From assembly GCF_943908415.1 (NCBI RefSeq), contig NZ_CALTSY010000003.1, positions 48,486 to 112,485 of the forward strand: a stretch of 64,000 nucleotides of DNA. The letters run 5' to 3'. The notes under the pieces are model-generated. The model saw only the letters and a program-made list of their open reading frames with translations, was not told where the DNA came from and ran no database searches. Shown one piece after another: positions 56,725 through 63,943 of the stretch (position 1 is the first letter of the stretch; every line of letters starts with the position of its first letter). A program made the translations under genes and the position numbers. This DNA comes from an uncultured Anaerococcus sp. (GTDB lineage Bacteria; Bacillota; Clostridia; Tissierellales; Peptoniphilaceae).

Positions 56725-56738
56725 TTACAGATATGTAA
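56725..56738. promoter_or_regulatory. Inverted repeat TTACA-N4-TGTAA
   Basis: TTACAGATATGTAA lies 77 bp upstream of the -10 -35 region start for the PBP4B-esterase gene. It fits the TNACA-N4-TGTAA form reported for BceR-type regulators, but chance occurrence in AT-rich DNA is likely enough that this is a weak call. Confidence 0.25.
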
Positions 56739-56801
56739 CTTTATTCTTATTAAAATATAAAAGAACGTATAAATAAATTATTTGAAATAATTATAAATGT
56801 A

Positions 56802-56830
56802 TTGAAATAAATTTTTAAATGAACTATACT
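56802..56830 (+). promoter_or_regulatory. Promoter of the PBP4B-esterase gene
   Basis: TTGAAA (56802-56807) and TATACT (56825-56830) with ideal 17-bp spacing; predicted start near 56837. The -35 region TTGAAATA is the same as in the murR promoter. Confidence 0.65.
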
Positions 56831-56836
56831 TATAGT

Positions 56837-56848
56837 GAAAAGCTTTTC
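56837..56848. promoter_or_regulatory. Putative MurR operator (second copy)
   Basis: GAAAAGCTTTTC, identical to the site at 42895-42906, begins 6 bp after the -10 box, covering the predicted transcription start. See the murR operator entry. A near match (11 of 12) also occurs inside the coding region at 57298-57309. Confidence 0.6.
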
Positions 56849-56868
56849 TTATATTCTAAGGAGGATTT

Positions 56869-59523
56869 ATGAAAAAAAGTATTATTTTATTAAGCACCGC
56901 TTTCTTATTTTTTCCTAGCATATCATTTGCTACTGATTTAGAAGTAGACAATTATGATAAAGCTTCGGAAAATGATATTGTTTATTATGACTATAATAAA
57001 CCCTCAGATATTGAAGATTACGATGATTCCATACTTTTAAATAGCTCATATAAGTTTTATAATGATGATGAATCTACTAATATTGAGGTGGATAATTATG
57101 ATGATTCACAAATCTATATAAATAATAAAAGGGTAAATAGTAGTAAAGAATTACAAGACAACTTGAAAGACGGAGAAAATTATATTGATCTTTTAGATAC
57201 TACAGAGAAAACTAATGTAAATATAGAAACTACAGAAAAAGAAGTTCCTATAAATTCTGATGTAGAAAATTTAGATAAAGATACAACTGATTTATTAGAA
57301 AAGCTTTTAGATGAAGAAGTAAAACAAAATTTTGCTGGTGGCCAGGTATCTGTAATAAAAAACAATAAAGAAATCTATAATCATAGTTTTGGATATAAGA
57401 ATAATTTTTATCAAGACGGAAATCCTATTGAATTAGAAAAAAGAGAAGCAGTTGATGATCAAACTATGTTTGACTTAGCTAGCAATACAAAAATGTATGT
57501 AACGAATTATTCTTTACAAAAATTAGCTTACGAAAGAAAAATTAACCTTGATGATAAGGTATCTAAGTATATAAGTGATTTTAAGGATAGCCCTTCAGAT
57601 AAGATAAAGGGTAAGGATACCCTAACAATTAGAGATTTACTCATGCATCAAGCGGGCTTTCCAGCAGATCCACAATATCATAATCAAAATTATGATAAGG
57701 ATGATGGTATTGTTAATGGAAAAAATGATCTATATAGCCAATCAAGAGATGAGACATTAAAACAAATTTTAAAAACACCTCTAAAATATGAACCGGGAAG
57801 CGATACTATTTATTCAGATGTAGATTATATGCTTCTAGGATTTATAGTAGAAAATGTAAGTGGAATGAGACTTGATGAGTATTTCGATGAAAATTTTGTA
57901 AAACCACTTAATTTAAAAAGGACTACATTTAACCCGTTAAAAAATGGATTTAGTAAAAATGATACAGCTGCTACTGAATTAAATGGTAATACTAGAGATG
58001 GCATAGTGAAATTTAATAATATAAGAACTGATACTATACAAGGGGAAGTGCATGATGAAAAAGCCTATTATTCTATGGATGGTATAAGTGGTCATGCTGG
58101 TTTGTTTTCAAATGCTAGAGAACTTTCACTATTAGCTAATATAATGCTTAATGATGGAAAATATAATGATATAGTATTTTGGGATAAATCTACTCAAGAG
58201 TTATTTACAAAAGCAAAAGAATCTGATCCATCATATGGATTAGGATGGAGACTTTTTGGAGATGGAAAATATGCTTGGGCCTTCTCAAATCTCGCGAGCA
58301 AAAAGACTTTTGGACATACAGGATGGACAGGAACTTTGACAGTTATAGATCCTGTAGAAAATATGGTGATAACTCTATTAACAAATAAGAAAAATTCTCC
58401 GGTTCTAGATCCTAAAGAAAATCCAAATAAATTTTATTCAGATCAATCTTTATCAGCTGGATATGGATTTGTAACTACTATGATTTATAAGTCTCTTATG
58501 GAGTCTACACCAGAAGAAATAATTGCTTTAGCAAAAGAAACTGCAAAAGGGAAGAAAAGATTAATCAAAGAAAAAGATTCTTATTTCAATGTGGGGCAAA
58601 TAAATGACTATATTGCTGCCAAAAATACCTATGAATATGTAAATGAAATATATAAGGATAGGATAGAAGTACGTAAACTAATTAAAGAATTCGATAAAAT
58701 TAGTAATCTTGAAGATATCAGCTCTAAAAAAGATTGTAAAGATAGTCAACGAGTTACAAGTGTTCTCTACTCCCCAAACTTAAAGCTGGATTGGAACTAT
58801 AGTATATACTTACCAGAAAACTATGATTCAAATAAAGAAGGTGGATATCCTGTATTATATATGCTACATGGATTAGGTGGAAATCATACTAATCTATTAG
58901 AAAGATTTGATTCTAAGAGTATCTTAGATAAGATAATCAAAGACACTAAGATTCCTATGATAGTAGTCTTTCCTGATGGGTTTAATAGCTTTTATATAAA
59001 TCAAAATGATGGCATGCAAATGGAAACAGCTATAATGAAAGATTTGATTCCTCATATAGATAAGGCATATAATACAAAAAAAGATAGAAAATCAAGATCC
59101 ATAGGAGGTATTTCTATGGGAGCTTATGGTGCAAGTAGGTTAGCATTAAAGTATCCTGATATGTTTTCTAAAGTAACCTTAATATCACCTGCTCTTTGGT
59201 ATGAGCTTAGTGAAGATAATAGTATAAAGAAAAATTATAATGCTTTTAGAAAAGCTGATGATTCATGGTCAGATAATTTTTATAAAAGTATGCATCCTAG
59301 TAAATTGATAAAAGATAATATGGATATCAAATTTTATATTAGAAGCTCTAGTGGAGATACCACAGTAGCAATTGATGATGTTAATAGTTTTTATGAAGAT
59401 CTTAAAAGTCATAATATAAGTACTATTTTAAAAGAAGATTCTAAAGAAAATGAACATAACTGGGATTATTGGCGAAGTATTGCATATGATTTTTATAAGT
59501 GGACTAATGAAGAATTTAAATAA
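56869..59523 (+). CDS. Exported two-headed serine hydrolase: PBP4B/AmiE-like beta-lactamase fold plus esterase domain
   Basis: 884 residues. Signal peptide about 1-21 (ends ISFA). Residues 22-130 are an acidic Asp/Asn/Tyr-rich linker with repeated VDNYD. Residues about 140-560 are a PF00144-type serine hydrolase with SxxK in DLASNTKMYVT, YSDVDYMLLG as the Tyr motif, and HTGWTGT as the third motif. This resembles PBP4B (YfeW), whose E. coli gene follows murQ-murP, and B. subtilis AmiE of the mur cluster. Residues about 630-884 are an esterase-D-like alpha/beta hydrolase with LHGLGG, nucleophile GISMGAYG and a late His in ENEHNWDYW. It probably trims peptides or acyl groups from wall fragments outside the cell. 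Confidence 0.85.
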   Translation: MKKSIILLSTAFLFFPSISFATDLEVDNYDKASENDIVYYDYNKPSDIEDYDDSILLNSSYKFYNDDESTNIEVDNYDDSQIYINNKRVNSSKELQDNLKDGENYIDLLDTTEKTNVNIETTEKEVPINSDVENLDKDTTDLLEKLLDEEVKQNFAGGQVSVIKNNKEIYNHSFGYKNNFYQDGNPIELEKREAVDDQTMFDLASNTKMYVTNYSLQKLAYERKINLDDKVSKYISDFKDSPSDKIKGKDTLTIRDLLMHQAGFPADPQYHNQNYDKDDGIVNGKNDLYSQSRDETLKQILKTPLKYEPGSDTIYSDVDYMLLGFIVENVSGMRLDEYFDENFVKPLNLKRTTFNPLKNGFSKNDTAATELNGNTRDGIVKFNNIRTDTIQGEVHDEKAYYSMDGISGHAGLFSNARELSLLANIMLNDGKYNDIVFWDKSTQELFTKAKESDPSYGLGWRLFGDGKYAWAFSNLASKKTFGHTGWTGTLTVIDPVENMVITLLTNKKNSPVLDPKENPNKFYSDQSLSAGYGFVTTMIYKSLMESTPEEIIALAKETAKGKKRLIKEKDSYFNVGQINDYIAAKNTYEYVNEIYKDRIEVRKLIKEFDKISNLEDISSKKDCKDSQRVTSVLYSPNLKLDWNYSIYLPENYDSNKEGGYPVLYMLHGLGGNHTNLLERFDSKSILDKIIKDTKIPMIVVFPDGFNSFYINQNDGMQMETAIMKDLIPHIDKAYNTKKDRKSRSIGGISMGAYGASRLALKYPDMFSKVTLISPALWYELSEDNSIKKNYNAFRKADDSWSDNFYKSMHPSKLIKDNMDIKFYIRSSSGDTTVAIDDVNSFYEDLKSHNISTILKEDSKENEHNWDYWRSIAYDFYKWTNEEFK

Positions 59524-59575
59524 GAGCAAAGTCAGAAATAATAAAAAAGTTAAAAAAATTAAATAATATTATTTT

Positions 59576-59625
59576 AAGCGGAATGTAATCTATATTCTAT
59601 AGGTAACATTCCGTTTAATTTTGTT
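59576..59625 (+). terminator. Terminator after the two-headed hydrolase
   Basis: AAGCGGAATGT and ACATTCCGTTT form an 11-bp stem (one G-T pair) with a 19-nt loop, followed by AATTTTGTTTT. Confidence 0.78.
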
Positions 59626-59749
59626 TTAATCCTACAATTTAGTAAACTTCACAAAAATTTTGATTAGCTATTTTGATATTATTAAATATATTTTTTTAAC
59701 AAAGATAAAAAGTTTGAATTTAGGGAGATTGCTAGAATTATAATTTCGA

Positions 59750-59769
59750 TTCTTTAATGAATTAAAGAA
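59750..59769. promoter_or_regulatory. 20-bp inverted repeat upstream of the EPS genes
   Basis: TTCTTTAAT and ATTAAAGAA are perfect 9-bp arms separated by GA, about 80 bp before the TATAAT at 59830-59835 (with TTTACT 18 bp upstream). It could be an operator. The rest of the 334-bp gap is AT-rich without a visible gene. Confidence 0.4.
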
Positions 59770-59857
59770 AATTATTATACTAATCACTTCTTAATTATAT
59801 TTTTATTTACTAAATTTTATTTATTTTGTTATAATATCCATATAAGAAGAGGAGCCT

Positions 59858-60976
59858 ATGGGATTTACTTTATTTACGCTTAGTGAACTAAGCTTATTTT
59901 TAATAAACACTTTAATAAAATTTAAGGATGAACGTGAGAAGAAATTTTGGGCGGGAATGATGTTTTTCATCATGCTTATCTTTGCAATCTTTCGCGGATC
60001 AGGAGATGCGGATTACTATAATTACTTATGGTTTGCAAAGGATATAGGAACTGATTTTTCCAAAGTTATAGATTTTTCCTATCCTGTGGAATTTTCCTTT
60101 AGATTATTTTCATATCTAATAAATGTTTTAGGTATTTCCAGACAATGGATAATTGTAATTATGAATATTCTATCGATAATTCCTGTTAGCTTTATAAGTA
60201 TAAAATGCAGCCCAAATCCGTTTTTATCTGCACTTATATTTTTGCCGATTTTTATCCAGTTTGATATGCAAACTGCTAGAACTGCTACGGCAGTAGGACT
60301 TGGTCTTATGAGTATATACTTTTTTAGCAAAAAACGATGGTTTAAGAGCCTGTTGTTTTTTATATTTGCTTTTAGCTTTCATAGAGCTAGCATAATACTT
60401 TTACCATTTTTGTTTTTTATGGCCTTTAATACGGGAAATATTTTTAAAATTATAACTGCAGCTATAGCATTTATAGTTTCAGTTTTTTCTAGCTTAATGT
60501 TTAAAACTTTGGCGAGTATTTTACAGGCTGTTGGAATGAGTAGGATGGCCACTAAGGTTATGACATATACCTTTACTGGGAAATTTGCTGCAGCTATGAA
60601 TTTTTATGATCCCAGGATAATATTTGCCTTAGCTTTATTTATAACAAGCCTTATGTATTTTGATAAAAATAGCTTTGAGAAATTTTCTATGAAAGAGGCA
60701 AGTAACAAGGCCATATGGTTTAGCTTATTGATCTTATTAGTATTTAGGTCTTCAGTGGCTATAGCCTTTAGGTTTTCAACCTTTTTTACTATATTAGAAA
60801 TTATTTATATACCAGTTGTTATGGAAGAGATAAAAGAAGAAGATAAGCTTGGAAGATTTTTGATAGGCCTTAGCGTCCTAGTCTTTCTAATTCCTTATGC
60901 TATATTTTTGATGGCTAAGGCCCCAGAGTATGACTTTTTCTTTACAAATTTAAACGCCATTCATTCATTAAGATAA
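59858..60976 (+). CDS. EpsG/Wzy-like polysaccharide polymerase membrane protein
   Basis: 372 residues with about ten membrane helices. The segment IFRGSGDADYYNYLWFAKDIG after the second helix, and the later FSFHRASIILLPF, match EpsG-family polymerases of exopolysaccharide synthesis. No glycosyltransferase is in the window, so the rest of the pathway is elsewhere. GAGGAG precedes the ATG; the Wzz-like gene follows after 9 bp. Confidence 0.8.
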   Translation: MGFTLFTLSELSLFLINTLIKFKDEREKKFWAGMMFFIMLIFAIFRGSGDADYYNYLWFAKDIGTDFSKVIDFSYPVEFSFRLFSYLINVLGISRQWIIVIMNILSIIPVSFISIKCSPNPFLSALIFLPIFIQFDMQTARTATAVGLGLMSIYFFSKKRWFKSLLFFIFAFSFHRASIILLPFLFFMAFNTGNIFKIITAAIAFIVSVFSSLMFKTLASILQAVGMSRMATKVMTYTFTGKFAAAMNFYDPRIIFALALFITSLMYFDKNSFEKFSMKEASNKAIWFSLLILLVFRSSVAIAFRFSTFFTILEIIYIPVVMEEIKEEDKLGRFLIGLSVLVFLIPYAIFLMAKAPEYDFFFTNLNAIHSLR

Positions 60977-60985
60977 GGAGGATAA

Positions 60986-62017
60986 ATGGAAAGGATAACT
61001 ACAAAACAAATTACTGAATCAGTTAAGAGAAACAAGTGGCTTGTGATAATCCCGGCCCTTATTTTAGGCCTTGCAATCTTTGGTACAAGAGTTCTTAGGG
61101 GGAGTGACTATGAAGCAGAAGCTGTATTGATGGTAACTAGTAATGACGAAGAACCTATTAGCTATAATAAGCTTATTTTAAATGAAAAACTTGCAAACGT
61201 GTATGCACAATTTTTAGAATCTGAGGACTTATATGATAAAGTTGCTAAAAAAGTTGATTCAGACTTAGAAGCAGAAGACATAGAGGATAAGCTTGATTAT
61301 GATGTTAACCCACAAGCTGGAGTAATTAGCTTTACCTATAAGGATAGCAACGAAGACCGTGCCAAAGATACTATAACTTTTATTACAGAAGAATTTAGAG
61401 CCTATGCAAAAGATTACCTTAATATGCAAAATATTGATTACTTACAAAATGTAGTAGTCAAGGAGATGTCCAAAACAAGAGGAATTATCTTTAGTATACT
61501 AGGTCTAATAGTAGGTGCCTTAATAGGACTCCTAATGCTTATGATTAAGGAAATAGTATCTGATGGAATAGAGGAAGATGATGATATAAGAGAATTAGGA
61601 TTTGAGGTCTTAGCAGATGTTTCTAATGATAACAAAAGTGAATTTGCAAAAATTAGGAAAAAGATTAGCAATACATCAGCCAAGGCAGTCATTGGTCTAA
61701 GTCCTGTAGATGATAAAACTTATAAGCAAAGTATTGGACAAATCCTAGGAGAAGCTTTAAAGGCACCTGTGCTTTCTCAAAAAGATATGGACAGCGAGAA
61801 GATTAAAAAAGAGCTTCTAGCTATTAAGTCAGATAAGAATTATATAATAATAGATGAAAATTCTCTTAATGATCCAGCTATATTTGATCTAGCTGATCTA
61901 GAAGATTATAAGATAGTAGTTGCCAGAGCTTCTATTTCAAAAAAAGAATTGACCAAGGGGATTAATGAATTAGAAAGACTTGGCATAAAAGTTTTAGGGG
62001 TGATTTATTATAACTAA
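60986..62017 (+). CDS. Wzz/CapA-like chain-length protein with degenerate kinase-like tail
   Basis: 343 residues. Membrane helices near 20-35 and 165-185 flank an extracellular Wzz domain (VLMVTSNDEEPISYNKLILN). The C-terminal 150 residues resemble the CapB/BY-kinase fold at low similarity (NTSAKAVIGLSPVDDKTYKQ, then YIIIDENSLNDPAIF, KVLGVIYYN) but without a Walker A P-loop (no GxxxxGK[ST]) or Tyr cluster. It thus looks like a fused, inactive kinase module that may bind a partner. It controls chain length or export with the EpsG-like polymerase. Confidence 0.75.
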   Translation: MERITTKQITESVKRNKWLVIIPALILGLAIFGTRVLRGSDYEAEAVLMVTSNDEEPISYNKLILNEKLANVYAQFLESEDLYDKVAKKVDSDLEAEDIEDKLDYDVNPQAGVISFTYKDSNEDRAKDTITFITEEFRAYAKDYLNMQNIDYLQNVVVKEMSKTRGIIFSILGLIVGALIGLLMLMIKEIVSDGIEEDDDIRELGFEVLADVSNDNKSEFAKIRKKISNTSAKAVIGLSPVDDKTYKQSIGQILGEALKAPVLSQKDMDSEKIKKELLAIKSDKNYIIIDENSLNDPAIFDLADLEDYKIVVARASISKKELTKGINELERLGIKVLGVIYYN

Positions 62018-62327
62018 GCGCTTTATACTTGCTTTAGCCTTAATACTAGTATCTTGTCAAAATCAAGAATCCTATAGTCCTAAAGATATAGAGATTAAGG
62101 AAAATATTAAAAGTAAATCCATAGAAGAGGAGCCTCAAATAAATGGTATGTATGAAGTTAGTGAAGATACTAATCTCTACTCTGATATGGATGGTAAAGA
62201 TGCCTTTGACAAGCTAGATAAGGGATCGGTAGTGACAATTCTAGAAGAAGCAGAAACAGACTTTATAAGAGTAGATTACAATGGAAATGAAGGATATGTG
62301 AGGGTAAGCTTGCTAAAGGATATTTAG
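62007..62327 (+). CDS. SH3-domain lipoprotein with probable ATT start codon
   Basis: 106 residues, first residue initiated at ATT: ITKRFILALALILVSCQNQ. Lipobox LVSC makes Cys17 the lipidated residue. The C-terminal half (MYEVSEDTNLYSDMDGKDAF to GYVRVSLLKDI) is a bacterial SH3 domain, which binds wall polymers. The frame holds no ATG, GTG or TTG between the in-frame TGA (62001) and the lipobox. AGGGG (61996-62000) lies 6 bases before ATT 62007, the right distance. It overlaps the end of the Wzz-like gene by 11 bases and is part of the EPS operon. Confidence 0.7.
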   Translation: MITKRFILALALILVSCQNQESYSPKDIEIKENIKSKSIEEEPQINGMYEVSEDTNLYSDMDGKDAFDKLDKGSVVTILEEAETDFIRVDYNGNEGYVRVSLLKDI

Positions 62328-62386
62328 CAATGCTTATCCTTTTATTTTACAAAACACTACTTATAAGCTATAATAAATATTAATAT

Positions 62387-62457
62387 ACACTAGGGGTGCT
62401 ATATGGCTGAGATTAAACCCTTAACCGGAACAAGGTAATGCTTGCGGAGGAAAGTGT
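62387..62457 (+). promoter_or_regulatory. TPP riboswitch before thiT copy 1
   Basis: Outer ACACT/AGTGT pairing, AGGGGTGC, GGCTGAGATTAAACCC, GGTAATGCTTGCGGAGGAAAG: a complete TPP aptamer. The expression platform lies at 62464-62529. Confidence 0.93.
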
Positions 62458-62463
62458 GGCAAA

Positions 62464-62529
62464 CTCTTTTTAATTTACCTAACTTAAGCATAAGCCTAGT
62501 GGCAAGTCTTTAGTGTAAATTATAAGGAG
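62464..62529 (+). promoter_or_regulatory. Shine-Dalgarno sequestering hairpin of thiT copy 1
   Basis: CTCTTTTTAATTTAC (62464-62478) pairs with GTAAATTATAAGGAG (62515-62529) with one mismatch and one G-T pair; the 3' arm contains the AAGGAG ribosome binding site. Seven Ts then follow GG before the ATG, so the same hairpin might also stop transcription. Confidence 0.65.
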
Positions 62530-62537
62530 GTTTTTTT

Positions 62538-63101
62538 ATGCAAGAAAACAATAAAAACTGGACTACTAGGATGCTTACTGAAGGTGCTATTTGTATAGCC
62601 TTATCATTTATATTAGGACTTATAAAACTCTTTACACTTCCACAACAAGGCTCAGTTACAGCAGGACAAATGATTCCTTTGATCATATTTGCCATGAGGT
62701 ATGGGGCAGGTAAAGGATTTGTAGTAGGAGCTCTATACGGGCTTATAAATATGATGTTAGGTGGAGGTATCTATCATCCTGTACAAGCTATACTAGACTA
62801 TCCCCTAGCCTTTGGTTTACTAGGACTTGCTGGGCTATACTCAGCAGAATTCCAAGAAAGTAAATCAATAGCGCCAATTTTAAAGGGAGCTAGTATAGGA
62901 ATTTTAGCTAGATTAATATGCCATGTATTATCAGGAGTAATATTCTTTAAGGAATACACACCAGAGGGGATGAATCCTTGGATTTACTCAATCACATATA
63001 ACGGATCATTCTTATTAGTAGAATTTGTAATAACCGTATTAATTATCTACCTACTAAGAAACTTCTTAACACGCAGTTTACCAGAAGTAGAGAAAAGCTA
63101 A
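62538..63101 (+). CDS. thiT: Energy-coupling thiamine transporter S component ThiT, copy 1
   Basis: 187 residues with six membrane helices. TAGQMIPLIIFAMRYGAGKG, HPVQAILDYPLAFG, RLICHVLSGVIFF and TYNGSFL contain the family's thiamine-binding His, Tyr and Asn positions. As an ECF S component it needs the shared EcfA/A'/T module, which is not in this window. Controlled by the preceding TPP riboswitch. The next unit repeats the whole arrangement. Confidence 0.94.
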   Translation: MQENNKNWTTRMLTEGAICIALSFILGLIKLFTLPQQGSVTAGQMIPLIIFAMRYGAGKGFVVGALYGLINMMLGGGIYHPVQAILDYPLAFGLLGLAGLYSAEFQESKSIAPILKGASIGILARLICHVLSGVIFFKEYTPEGMNPWIYSITYNGSFLLVEFVITVLIIYLLRNFLTRSLPEVEKS

Positions 63102-63189
63102 GAATATTCTGTTCTATTTAAATACTATAAAACATATTGTTATAGATATAATTTAAGATAAAAAAATAATTACAAGTTAAAATAAACAA

Positions 63190-63261
63190 ACACTAGGGGT
63201 GCTGTACGGCTGAGATTAAACCCTTAAACCAGATCAAGATAATGCTTGCGGAGGAAAGTGT
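63190..63261 (+). promoter_or_regulatory. TPP riboswitch before thiT copy 2
   Basis: Outer ACACT/AGTGT pairing, AGGGGTGC, GGCTGAGATTAAACCC, AGATAATGCTTGCGGAGG: a complete TPP aptamer, nearly identical to the one at 62387. Confidence 0.93.
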
Positions 63262-63267
63262 GACAAA

Positions 63268-63331
63268 CTCTTTTTAATTTCCCTGGTTTAAGCTATGCCT
63301 ATGGCAAGCTTTATGTGTAAATTAAAAGGAG
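63268..63331 (+). promoter_or_regulatory. Shine-Dalgarno sequestering hairpin of thiT copy 2
   Basis: CTCTTTTTAATTT (63268-63280) pairs fully (one G-T) with AAATTAAAAGGAG (63319-63331), which contains the ribosome binding site. The loop holds an inner hairpin AAGCT-TGCC/GGCA-AGCTT. G plus seven Ts precede the ATG, so termination is also possible. Confidence 0.7.
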
Positions 63332-63339
63332 GTTTTTTT

Positions 63340-63903
63340 ATGCAAAAAAACAATATAACAAAATCAACTTGGACAACAAAGATGCTTGTTGAAGCCGCAC
63401 TTTCTATAGCTTTATCATTTGTTCTCGCCCGCATAACTTTTTTTAAGATGCCACAAGGCGGTGAGATAACTCCAGGACAAATGATACCACTTATTATATT
63501 CTCCTTAAGATATGGAGTAACTAAAGGATTCTTAATAGCTGCTGTATATGGAATTATTGATATGCTCTTTGGTGGCTTTGTAATCCATCCAATTCAAGCT
63601 ATATTAGATTACCCACTTGCTTATGGTTTGATTGGACTTTCTGGTCTTTATTCAAATGAATTTAGAAGAACACATGAATTTAAGCCTATAATAGTAGGAA
63701 CTCTTATTGCAATTTTTGCAAGATTTATATGTCATGTATTATCAGGTGTAATTTTTTTCTCATCTTATGCACCAGAAGGTCAAGGAGCCTTGGCATACTC
63801 ATTGGTCTATAATGGAACTTATTTAGGAGTGGAGTATTTAATTACAATAATTATTTTATTCTTAACTAAAAACTTTCTAACCAAAGACCTGCCAAATATT
63901 TAA
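63340..63903 (+). CDS. thiT: Energy-coupling thiamine transporter S component ThiT, copy 2
   Basis: 187 residues, the same length as copy 1 and alike along the whole length (by eye roughly half identical), with TPGQMIPLIIFSLRYGVTKG, HPIQAILDYPLAYG, RFICHVLSGVIFF and VYNGTYL. I chose ATG 63340 after AAAGGAGG; the in-frame ATG at 63295 lies within the leader. The divergence suggests an old duplication, perhaps with a change in affinity or substrate (thiamine, hydroxymethylpyrimidine or a related compound). Confidence 0.93.
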   Translation: MQKNNITKSTWTTKMLVEAALSIALSFVLARITFFKMPQGGEITPGQMIPLIIFSLRYGVTKGFLIAAVYGIIDMLFGGFVIHPIQAILDYPLAYGLIGLSGLYSNEFRRTHEFKPIIVGTLIAIFARFICHVLSGVIFFSSYAPEGQGALAYSLVYNGTYLGVEYLITIIILFLTKNFLTKDLPNI

Positions 63904-63917
63904 ATATAATTCTATTT

Positions 63918-63943
63918 AGCAATCCGAGAGGGTTGCTTTTTTT
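63918..63943 (+). terminator. Terminator after thiT copy 2
   Basis: AGCAATCC and GGGTTGCT form an 8-bp stem (one G-T pair) with a 4-nt loop, followed by seven Ts. Nothing further is seen up to the window end. Confidence 0.88.

Noticed and set aside
57298..57309. Third MurR-like site GAAAAGCTTTTA
   Set aside because: It lies within coding sequence for Glu-Lys-Leu-Leu, has one mismatch and no promoter beside it.
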